64,000 nucleotides of DNA from Collinsella sp. (GTDB taxonomy: Bacteria > Actinomycetota > Coriobacteriia > Coriobacteriales > Coriobacteriaceae). The DNA is taken from contig DXZQ01000011.1 of the NCBI GenBank assembly GCA_019419585.1, forward strand, positions 19,727 to 83,726, read 5' to 3'. A model generated the notes under the pieces. It was not told the origin of the DNA. It ran no database searches and worked only from the letters and a program-made list of their open reading frames with translations. Shown piece after piece: positions 25,088 to 32,521 of this stretch (positions within the stretch are counted from its first letter, which is position 1; each line of letters begins with the position of its first letter). Both the position numbers and the translations under genes were made by a program.

Positions 25088-26545
25088 ATGAGCGATAGCC
25101 AGAACATGTCCGATGAGGTGCGCGCCCGCCTGCGCGCCATTCCTTCCGTCAACGAGCTGCTTGCCGAGTGGCCGGTGGTGAAGGCTGCGGGGGAGACCTG
25201 CGACGCGGTGGTGCATGCCGCCGTGACGGCTGAGCTCGACGAGGAGCGCGCCGCGATTCGTGCCGGTGCCTCCCCGCGTTCCAAGCGCGAGCTGGCCTCG
25301 GCCATCGAGTGGCGTGCGCATCGCTCCGCACTGCCGAGCCTGCGCCCCGCCGTCAACGCCACGGGTGTGGTCATCCATACCAATCTGGGCCGCGCCCCAC
25401 TCGCGGAGTCGGCGGCAAAGGCCGTGGCCGAGGTTGCGCGCGGGTATAGCACGCTCGAGTACAGCGTCGACACCTGTTCGCGCGGGTCGCGCAAGGAGCA
25501 CGCCGCGCAACTGATCCGCTCGCTCACCGGTGCCGAGGACGCGCTGGTCGTTAATAACAACGCCGCCGCGGTGCTGTTGGTGCTGGCGACCCATGCCGCA
25601 GGCAAGGAGGTCATCGTCAGCCGCGGCGAGCTTGTCGAGATCGGCGGCAGCTTCCGCATCCCCGATGTCATGGCGGCCTCGGGTGCCAAGCTCGTTGAGG
25701 TCGGGGCCACCAACCGCACGCACCTGTCGGACTACGAGCGCGCCATCACGTCCGATACGGCGATGATCCTTAAGGTCCATCCTTCCAACTATCGCATCGA
25801 GGGTTTTCACGAGGAGGTGGGTTCTCGGGAGCTTGCGGCGCTTGCTCACAAGCATGGCCTGCTGTTCTACGAGGACCAGGGCTCGGGCGCGCTGTTGCCC
25901 GACGACATCTTGGTGCGCGGCGGCGAAGAAACCACGCCGGCTTCGGTTTCGGCAGGGCTCGATCTGGTGTCGTGCTCGGGCGATAAGCTGCTCGGTGCCG
26001 CACAGGCGGGCATTATCATGGGTCGTCGCGATCTGGTCCAGGCCTGTGGGTCGCATCCGCTTATGCGCGCCCTGCGCCCGGGCAAGTTGGCGCTCACGGC
26101 GCTCGAGGCCACGCTGCGTATCTACATGGACGGCGACGACGTGGCCCATCGTGATATTCCGGTGCTCAGCATGCTTACGCTGCCGCAGGCCCATTTGGAA
26201 CGACGTGCCCGCAAGCTGCGCGATCGTATGGTCTCCGGGCTCGATAAGGCCGGTTGCCCGTGCGCCGTTCAGGTGGAGATCGTCGAGGAATCGTCGACCC
26301 CCGGTGGCGGCTCGCTGCCTACCGTGGAGCTGCCCACGATGTGCGTTGCCGTGCGTCTTGTTGACGAGCGCCTGACGGTCGATGCGCTCAAGCGCTCTCT
26401 TGTCCAGGACTTCGACACGCCGGTCGTCACGCGAACCTCGCACGATCGCATTTTGTTTGACGTCCGTACGCTCGTGGGCGATCGCGATATCGAGACGGCG
26501 GCATCGACGCTCGTCGCGTGCGTTGAGAAGGCGATTGTTCGATGA
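25088..26545 (+). CDS. selA: L-seryl-tRNA(Sec) selenium transferase
   Basis: This 485-residue PLP enzyme converts Ser-tRNA(Sec) to Sec-tRNA(Sec) using selenophosphate. It shows the N-terminal tRNA-binding helical domain (RLRAIPSVNELL), RPAVNATGVVIHTNLGRAPLAESA and the PLP lysine in SCSGDKLLGAAQAG at about residue 300. Length and motifs match bacterial SelA decamers. It follows the orphan oxidoreductase by 52 bases and overlaps selB by four bases (ATGA), forming the standard selA-selB unit with selC just downstream. Confidence 0.97.
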   Translation: MSDSQNMSDEVRARLRAIPSVNELLAEWPVVKAAGETCDAVVHAAVTAELDEERAAIRAGASPRSKRELASAIEWRAHRSALPSLRPAVNATGVVIHTNLGRAPLAESAAKAVAEVARGYSTLEYSVDTCSRGSRKEHAAQLIRSLTGAEDALVVNNNAAAVLLVLATHAAGKEVIVSRGELVEIGGSFRIPDVMAASGAKLVEVGATNRTHLSDYERAITSDTAMILKVHPSNYRIEGFHEEVGSRELAALAHKHGLLFYEDQGSGALLPDDILVRGGEETTPASVSAGLDLVSCSGDKLLGAAQAGIIMGRRDLVQACGSHPLMRALRPGKLALTALEATLRIYMDGDDVAHRDIPVLSMLTLPQAHLERRARKLRDRMVSGLDKAGCPCAVQVEIVEESSTPGGGSLPTVELPTMCVAVRLVDERLTVDALKRSLVQDFDTPVVTRTSHDRILFDVRTLVGDRDIETAASTLVACVEKAIVR

Positions 26546-28509
26546 GTGAGGTTCAGGCGCTGGTGGAGTGTCCCGTTATCGTTGGCACGGCGGGCCACGT
26601 CGACCACGGTAAGTCGGCGCTGATCGAGGCGCTGACCGGCAAGAATCCCGACCGTCTGGAGGTTGAACGCCGTCGCGGTATGACCGTGGAGCTTGGCTTT
26701 GGCGAGCTGGCGCTGCCGAGTGGCAAGATCGTCGGCCTGGTCGACGTGCCGGGCCACGCGCATTACCTGCGCGCTATGGTGCAGGGCGCCACGGGTATCG
26801 ACGTGGCCGTGCTGGTGGTTTCGGCCGTCGAGGGCGTGATGCCGCAGACCCGCGAGCACGTGCGTGTGCTGGAGCTGCTGGGCGTTACGCATATGGTGGT
26901 CGCGCTGACGATGTGCGACCTGGCCGATAACGAAATGATTGAGCTGGCCGAGCTCGACGTGGACGATTTTCTTTCGGATACCGTGTTTGCCGACGCGTCG
27001 ATCGTGCCCGTGTCGTCCAAGACCGGCGTGGGGATCGATGACCTGCTTGCTGCACTCGACGAGCGGGTTGCCGCTTGCTGGGATGCCTGCCGTGCCCGTG
27101 CCGAGACCACCGATGCCGCGCCGCGGCTGCCCATCGACCGCTGCTTTACGATCAAGGGCGCCGGTACCGTGGTGACGGGAACGCTGCACGATGCGCCGGT
27201 TGCGGTGGGCGACGAGCTGATGGCGTTACCGTCGCGTACGGTCTGTCGTGTACGCGGGATTCAGGTGCATGGCGATACGCCGCGGGCGTTGCCCGGCCAG
27301 CGTGTGGCGCTCAACTTGGTGGGCGATGCTGTCGCCGCGCTCGATCGCGGTGAGATGCTCGGCGTGCCGGGCCGCTTTGGCCAGTCGATGCGCTTTATGA
27401 TGACGTTTACGTATTTGGGCCGCGAGGGCGCCAAGCCGCGCGTGCTCGAGTCGGGCGCGCGTGTGCACGTGATGGCGGGTACGGCCGAGGTTGTCGGCCG
27501 CATCATGCTTTTGGAGGGCGAGGCCCCCATGGCGGTGGGAGAGACGCGAGTGGTGCAGGTACGCTTGGAGGAACCGCTTCCGCTGCGCGCCGGCGACCAT
27601 GCCGTGGTGCTGTCCTATTCGCCGGTCATGCTTATTGGTGGAGGGCGCGTGCTGTTGTCGCGATGCCGCCGTTCGCGCGAACTTACTGAGGGGGAACGCG
27701 TGCTGTACGCGGCGCTCGAGTCCGGCGATATCGCGGGCGGTGTGGGCGCTTGGCTGGCGTTGCGGACGCTGCCGGTTAAGGCGATTGATGTTGCCGAGGC
27801 TTTGGATCTTGGTGTCGGCGAGGTCGATGCCGCACTGCGCGGGTTGGTGGCGCAGGGCTCCGTTCGCAAGCTTGCCGTGGGTGATGCGGGCCTCTTGGCG
27901 GACGCCGTGGTGCTCGACGCCGCGATGGATGCACTGGCGGCGACCCTGTCAGCCATGCACGCGGCGGCTCCCAAGGAGACAGGCTTTACGCCCGGCGCCG
28001 TTGCCCATGCTGCGTGGCCTGCCGCTGATGAAGGCGTTGCCGCGGCCCTGATTTACGAGGGCTGCTCGCGCGGCGTGTGTGCCTCCGAGGGCGCCGAGGT
28101 GTTCGACCCGCACTCCGCTGCCGCTGCGGCGCGTGTGGTACGCGAGGCCTGCGAACGTATCGTTGCCTTGCTGGACGAAGCCGGCCTCGATGCACCGACG
28201 TTGCCCGATATGGGCGAGCGGTTGCAGCTCGATCGCGACACCATGACGCGTGCCCTGCGCGAGCTTTCGCTCAACCGCTCGATCGTTAAGGTCGAGCGCG
28301 ACGTTGCCCTGTCCGCTGCCGCCGAGGCCCATGCGCGCGAGCTCGTCGCCGCCGCCATTGAGGCAGCCGGCGGCGCTGCCACCACGAGCGTGCTGCGCGA
28401 GGCCCTGGGCGTGTCGCGCAAACGGGCCATCAGCATCTTGGAACACCTGGATGCCGTGCGCTTTACAGTGCTCGACAAGGAGGCCGGCGGCCTGCGCTCC
28501 CTGCGCTAG
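26542..28509 (+). CDS. selB: Selenocysteine-specific elongation factor
   Basis: This 655-residue GTPase brings Sec-tRNA to UGA codons flanked by a SECIS hairpin. Its GTPase domain shows GHVDHGKS at residues 18-25, the DVPGH motif and an EF-Tu-like domain order. The C-terminal ~270 residues form the winged-helix array that binds the SECIS, ending in ALGVSRKRAISILEHLDAVRFT. It must serve the two UGA-containing genes visible here, selD and fdhF. The start overlaps the end of selA, implying coupled expression. Confidence 0.97.
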   Translation: MSEVQALVECPVIVGTAGHVDHGKSALIEALTGKNPDRLEVERRRGMTVELGFGELALPSGKIVGLVDVPGHAHYLRAMVQGATGIDVAVLVVSAVEGVMPQTREHVRVLELLGVTHMVVALTMCDLADNEMIELAELDVDDFLSDTVFADASIVPVSSKTGVGIDDLLAALDERVAACWDACRARAETTDAAPRLPIDRCFTIKGAGTVVTGTLHDAPVAVGDELMALPSRTVCRVRGIQVHGDTPRALPGQRVALNLVGDAVAALDRGEMLGVPGRFGQSMRFMMTFTYLGREGAKPRVLESGARVHVMAGTAEVVGRIMLLEGEAPMAVGETRVVQVRLEEPLPLRAGDHAVVLSYSPVMLIGGGRVLLSRCRRSRELTEGERVLYAALESGDIAGGVGAWLALRTLPVKAIDVAEALDLGVGEVDAALRGLVAQGSVRKLAVGDAGLLADAVVLDAAMDALAATLSAMHAAAPKETGFTPGAVAHAAWPAADEGVAAALIYEGCSRGVCASEGAEVFDPHSAAAAARVVREACERIVALLDEAGLDAPTLPDMGERLQLDRDTMTRALRELSLNRSIVKVERDVALSAAAEAHARELVAAAIEAAGGAATTSVLREALGVSRKRAISILEHLDAVRFTVLDKEAGGLRSLR

Positions 28510-28545
28510 ATTGACTGCTCGGTTTGGTAAAATACCGCCGCACTT

Positions 28546-28642
28546 GGGAACGGATGGGCTCCGGTGGGCTCTGCGGTCCTCAAAACCGTTACGAGGCGTG
28601 CAAAACGTCTTGGATGTGTTCGATTCACATACGTTCCCGCCA
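28546..28642 (+). tRNA. selC: tRNA-Sec (anticodon TCA)
   Basis: A 97-base gene with encoded CCA. The acceptor pairs GGGAACG with CGTTCCC; a possible eighth pair would be G-A. The D arm has a 6-bp stem with a 4-base loop (GGGCTC-CGGT-GGGCTC using G-U pairs). The anticodon arm is GCGGT-CCTCAAA-ACCGT, placing TCA at 34-36. The very long variable arm has a 7-bp stem, and the T arm is ATGTG-TTCGATT-CACAT. These are the hallmarks of bacterial tRNA-Sec. Position 33 reads C instead of the usual U. It lies 36 bases after selB. Confidence 0.95.
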
Positions 28643-28796
28643 TACGCTACCAGCGCTTTTGTGCTCGCGGTCTTGCTGCGTGCCGCAAAGGCGCTGTTTT
28701 GTTTTTGCACGAGCTTTTCGTAGCGCCGCTATTTCGACGGCTGTATTTAGCTTCGTGCACTGGGTTTCGAGCATGCCGATGGGGGTGGTTTGCCGT

Positions 28797-29429
28797 ATGA
28801 CTACCGTAAGACGGGCCGATCTTTCTTGCGTCGTTCAAGCGGGCGGGCTGTCCTCGCGCATGGGCTGCGATAAGGCACGGATGTTGTTTTGCGGCGAGCC
28901 TTTGATCGAGCGCGTGCTGGGCCGCCTGGCTCAGGTTGCCGGCGAGCTGGTCGTGACGACGTCGCGTCCCAGCGAGCTTGCCTATCTTGAGGAGCACGCG
29001 TTTGGCGGCTTGGTGCCGCATGTGGTGGCGGACCTTGAAGGGCCGGCGGGTGCCATGCGCGGCATCGCGAGCTCATTGGCCGCGGCCCGATTGCCGCTCG
29101 TGGCGATCGTCGCCTGCGATATGCCGTTTGTCTCGCCGGAACTCATCGGCACGCTTGCCGATCGTGTTGAGGCCGAGACACTCGACGTGTGCGTGCCGCG
29201 CGAGGAGCGGGGGATTGAGCCGCTTTGCGCCGTCTGGCGCCGTGACGCGTGTGCGCCGGTTGCCCAAGAGCTGCTCGCCTGCGACCGCCAGCGCATTCGC
29301 TGCCTGATCAATCGCGTTCAGGCTGGTTATATGGATGAGCCGCAGATCGTTAAGGCCACGGGCTCGACGCTCTGCTTCGAGAACGTCAATACGCCCGAGG
29401 AGTTTGCGGCGGCCGAGTTACTCGCCTAG
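28797..29429 (+). CDS. mobA: Molybdenum cofactor guanylyltransferase
   Basis: This 210-residue nucleotidyltransferase has the signature VQAGGLSSRMGCDKARM for GTP binding, a central IVACDMPFVSP with the metal-binding aspartate and a C-terminal FENVNTPEE typical of MobA. It attaches GMP to molybdopterin, giving the MGD cofactor that FdhF and the orphan oxidoreductase need. ATG 28797 follows GGGGGTGG; an upstream ATG at 28773 is possible, but longer extensions run over selC and are rejected. It sits between selC and the Cys-rich DUF3343 gene. Confidence 0.9.
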   Translation: MTTVRRADLSCVVQAGGLSSRMGCDKARMLFCGEPLIERVLGRLAQVAGELVVTTSRPSELAYLEEHAFGGLVPHVVADLEGPAGAMRGIASSLAAARLPLVAIVACDMPFVSPELIGTLADRVEAETLDVCVPREERGIEPLCAVWRRDACAPVAQELLACDRQRIRCLINRVQAGYMDEPQIVKATGSTLCFENVNTPEEFAAAELLA

Positions 29430-29444
29430 ACGATTGGAGTTGCC

Positions 29445-29840
29445 ATGTCTCACGATATTTGCCCTGACACGGGAGAGCCTTGCACTTGCGATGGTTCCGA
29501 GCCTTGTACCTGCGGCTGTGGTGGCTGTGGGCATACGGCCGAGGAAGAGGCCGCGGCAGCTGCGTATCGCGATTCGCACCGGGCGACTTCGCTAAGCGAT
29601 GCCCTCGACCACGAACGCAAGATCATCGTATCGTTCGACAGCACCTTCGATGTGATGGAATGCGAGCAGCTGTGCCTGGATGCCGGCGTGCCCGGGCGCA
29701 TTATGCCTTTGCCCGGCTCCATTACCGCAGGCTGCGGTCTGTGCTGGGCCATGCCGTTCTCGGGCGATGCGCTCGCCGCCTTTCGCGCTGCCACCGAAGG
29801 CCGCATAACCCCCGCCGACTACCATCAGCTCGTCCTCTAA
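29445..29840 (+). CDS. DUF3343 protein with a cysteine-rich N-terminal extension
   Basis: This 131-residue protein has two parts. Residues 1-32 hold nine cysteines and several histidines (CPDTGEPCTCDGSEPCTCGCGGCGH), looking like a metal- or selenium-binding tail. Residues ~55-131 are a DUF3343 domain with STFDVMECEQLCLDAGVPGR and TAGCGLCWAMP. It is a longer paralogue of the gene at 2388. It starts 15 bases after mobA, so the two are probably co-transcribed. A role in selenium or sulfur delivery to the molybdenum cofactor is an inference from context. Confidence 0.8.
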   Translation: MSHDICPDTGEPCTCDGSEPCTCGCGGCGHTAEEEAAAAAYRDSHRATSLSDALDHERKIIVSFDSTFDVMECEQLCLDAGVPGRIMPLPGSITAGCGLCWAMPFSGDALAAFRAATEGRITPADYHQLVL

Positions 29841-30095
29841 CTACCACACCACCACAAAGGTGCTGTCCCCAATGTGGTGGTTTGGAACACGTGGACGAAA
29901 CAGGTTTGAAACACGGGTTTTGCACGTCAGGCACTCAAAAACGCCTCTACCTGCATCGTAATCAAAACGAAACATCTGCTCGTCTGCTTATGCGAAACTT
30001 TCCCGCAACAGTGCGATATTATCCATACACGATAAAGTTCGCGGCGCACAGGGTGCCGCGACCGACACTTTTCGTTTCCTATCATTGGAGGAAGC
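29841..30095 (+). promoter_or_regulatory. Intergenic region and probable promoter region of gdhA
   Basis: This 255-base spacer begins with an 8-bp hairpin (29849-29856 CCACCACA with 29873-29880 TGTGGTGG) that may end the mobA-DUF3343 unit. The remainder up to the GGAGGAAGC ribosome site of gdhA is comparatively AT-rich and should contain its promoter. I see no clear -35/-10 pair and no gene. Confidence 0.45.
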
Positions 30096-31451
30096 ATGAG
30101 CTACACGCAGAAAGTTCTCGACGAGCTCAAGGCCCGCTATCCCGAGCAGCCTGAGTTCATCCAGGCCGCGACCGAGATCCTCGGCACCATCCAGCCGGCG
30201 CTCGACGCCCATCCCGAGTACGAGGAGGCCGCCCTGCTTGAGCGCCTCGTCGAGCCCGAGCGCATCGTTATGTTCCGTGTCCCCTGGGTCGATGACCAGG
30301 GCAAGGTTCAGGTCAACCGCGGCTATCGTGTCGAGTTCAACTCTGCCATTGGACCCTACAAGGGCGGCCTGCGCTTTAACCCGACGGTCACCCTGGGCAT
30401 GCTCAAGTTCCTGGGCCTGGAGCAGATCCTCAAGAACAGCCTGACCACCCTTCCCATGGGCGGCGGCAAGGGCGGCTCCGACTTTGACCCCAAGGGCAAG
30501 TCCAACAACGAGATCATGCACTTCTGCCAGTCCTTCATGACCGAGCTCTATCGCCACATCGGCCCCAACACCGACGTTCCCGCCGGCGACCTGGGCGTTG
30601 GCGGCCGTGAGGTTGCCTACATGTTCGGTCAGTACAAGCGCCTGACCAACGAGTGGACCGGCGTCCTCACCGGCAAGGGCCTCTCCTTTGGCGGCTCGCT
30701 CGCCCGTACCGAGGCCACCGGCTACGGCCTGGTCTACTTTGTGGACGAGTACCTCAAGAGCCGCGGCGACTCCTTCGAGGGCAAGAACGTCGTCGTTCAC
30801 GGTTCCGGCAACGTTGCTATCTATGCCGTCCAGAAGGTCTCCCAGCTCGGCGGCAAGGTGCTTGCCTGCTCCGATACCCACGGCTGGGTCGAGGATCCCG
30901 ACGGCATCGACTACTCCGTGCTCGAGCACGTCTACAACCAGAAGCGCTCCGGCCACGACAAGGGCGTCACGCTCGCCATGTACGTTGACGAGAAGCCCAA
31001 CGCCGTGTGGCACGAGGGCGACGGCCGCGGCGTGTGGGAGCTGCCCTGCGACATCGCGCTGCCCTGCGCTCGCGAGAACACGCTGCTGCTCGAGGACGCC
31101 CAGGCGCTCGTCGCCAACGGCTGCAAGGTGGTCGGCGAGGGCGCAAACATGCCCACGACCATCGAGGCCACGACCTACTTCCAGGAGAACGGCGTCGCCT
31201 TTATGCCCGGCAAGGCTGCCAACGCCGGCGGCGTGCTCGTGTCCGGCCTGGAGATGAGCCAGAACGCCGAGCACCTGTCCTGGACCTTTGAGGAGGTCGA
31301 CGGCAAGCTCGAGCAGCTCATGCGCGGCATGTTCCACAACGTTGACGACACCGCCAAGGAGTATGGCCAGGAGGGCAACTTTGTCATGGGCGCCAACATC
31401 GCCGGCTTCCTGAAGGTCGCCGACGCCATGCTCGCCCAGGGCGTCTGCTAA
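30096..31451 (+). CDS. gdhA: NADP-type glutamate dehydrogenase (hexameric family)
   Basis: This 451-residue enzyme interconverts glutamate and 2-oxoglutarate plus ammonia. It has the catalytic region GYRVEFNSAIGPYKGGLRFNPTV, KNSLTTLPMGGGKGGSDFDPKGKS with the active-site lysines, and a Rossmann domain with VVVHGSGNVAIYA. Length and motifs match bacterial hexameric GdhA, usually NADP-dependent. It begins after GGAGGAAGC and is followed by a strong terminator, so it is monocistronic. Confidence 0.96.
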   Translation: MSYTQKVLDELKARYPEQPEFIQAATEILGTIQPALDAHPEYEEAALLERLVEPERIVMFRVPWVDDQGKVQVNRGYRVEFNSAIGPYKGGLRFNPTVTLGMLKFLGLEQILKNSLTTLPMGGGKGGSDFDPKGKSNNEIMHFCQSFMTELYRHIGPNTDVPAGDLGVGGREVAYMFGQYKRLTNEWTGVLTGKGLSFGGSLARTEATGYGLVYFVDEYLKSRGDSFEGKNVVVHGSGNVAIYAVQKVSQLGGKVLACSDTHGWVEDPDGIDYSVLEHVYNQKRSGHDKGVTLAMYVDEKPNAVWHEGDGRGVWELPCDIALPCARENTLLLEDAQALVANGCKVVGEGANMPTTIEATTYFQENGVAFMPGKAANAGGVLVSGLEMSQNAEHLSWTFEEVDGKLEQLMRGMFHNVDDTAKEYGQEGNFVMGANIAGFLKVADAMLAQGVC

Positions 31452-31476
31452 ATCTTCGCTCGATATAGCATCGCAG

Positions 31477-31511
31477 AAGGCTCCCAGTCATCTTGGCTGG
31501 GAGCCTTTTTT
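31477..31511 (+). terminator. Rho-independent terminator of gdhA
   Basis: An 11-bp stem, AAGGCTCCCAG (31477-31487) with CTGGGAGCCTT (31497-31507), is followed by a run of T residues. Confidence 0.93.
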
Positions 31512-31606
31512 GATCCGCATGCGACGGAGGAAAACGGTTCATTTTGTCCCGACACGAGCTATGCCCCCTCGTTTGGTACACTTAAAGGTACTGGACAAGT
31601 GAAGAG

Positions 31607-32521
31607 ATGGGGGAGAACGTGCTCAAGTTCGGTACCTACGTCCGTGTTGGAAACGCGGCCGAAGCCTATGAGCTCTTGCAGAAGAACCGCAACAACAAGA
31701 TTGTGGGCGGCGGCATCTGGATGCGCCTGGGTTCGCGTCGTGTGGCGACGGCGATTGACCTTTCGGCCTGCGGACTCGATCAGATCGAGGAGACCGAGAC
31801 CGAGTTTCGCATCGGTGCCATGTGCACCCTGCGCCAGCTCGAGCGCCATGCCGAGCTCAACGCGCTTGTCAACAATGTCTTCGAGTTCGCCGTTCACGAT
31901 ATCGTGGGCGTGCAGCTGCGCAATACCGCCACGGTGGGCGGCAGCATCTACGGCCGCTTTGGCTTCTCGGACGTGCTCTCGGCTTTCCTGGCGCTCGATT
32001 CCTATGTTGAGCTGACGGGCGCCGGCCGCGTACCGCTTGCCGAGTTCGTGGATATGGGCTACGTGCGCGACGTGATTGAGCGCGTCGTGGTCGTTAAGCA
32101 CGAGTACCGCGTAAGCTACGAGGCCGTGCGCAAGGCCGCGACCGACTTCCCCTCGCTCAACGTCACCGCCGCCTGGTGGGACAACACCTGGCACGTCACC
32201 GTGGGCGCCCGCCCGCTGCGCGCAACCCTGCTGCAGGGCGAGGCGTGTGGTCTCACCAACGAGCAGCCTTCCGAGGACGAGCTGCGCGCCCTGGCTGCGT
32301 CCGTGCGCGCGCTGAGCTACGGCACCAATATGTGGGGCTCGGCCGACTACCGCCGCCGCATCTCGGCGCCGCTTGCCGTGCAGGCCGTTCGCCGCGCCGC
32401 CGGCATCGAGCTTTCGGCCGCGCTTGCCCGCGAGCTCGAGACCGTGCAAGTGCCTAAGTTTGCCACGGACGAGTATTCCTGCCGCCGCGTGCCCGGCGTC
32501 GATTCTAGCGAGGTGCGCTAA
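31607..32521 (+). CDS. FAD-binding subunit of a xanthine dehydrogenase-like molybdenum hydroxylase
   Basis: This 304-residue protein has the CoxM/XdhB fold. KIVGGGIWMRLGSR is the FAD-binding loop, and VGVQLRNTATVGGSIYGRFGFSDV is the second FAD motif. A C-terminal CO-dehydrogenase-flavoprotein-like domain is present but divergent. It would accept electrons from the [2Fe-2S] clusters of the next gene product. ATG 31607 is annotated; GTG 31619 follows GGGGGAG closely and is an alternative. The stop overlaps the start of the large subunit gene by one base (TAATG), indicating a complex. Confidence 0.85.
   Translation: MGENVLKFGTYVRVGNAAEAYELLQKNRNNKIVGGGIWMRLGSRRVATAIDLSACGLDQIEETETEFRIGAMCTLRQLERHAELNALVNNVFEFAVHDIVGVQLRNTATVGGSIYGRFGFSDVLSAFLALDSYVELTGAGRVPLAEFVDMGYVRDVIERVVVVKHEYRVSYEAVRKAATDFPSLNVTAAWWDNTWHVTVGARPLRATLLQGEACGLTNEQPSEDELRALAASVRALSYGTNMWGSADYRRRISAPLAVQAVRRAAGIELSAALARELETVQVPKFATDEYSCRRVPGVDSSEVR

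Noticed and set aside
28524..28796. Extended N-terminus of MobA
   Set aside because: The extension would run through the tRNA-Sec gene and has no similarity to MobA; ATG 28797 has a ribosome site.
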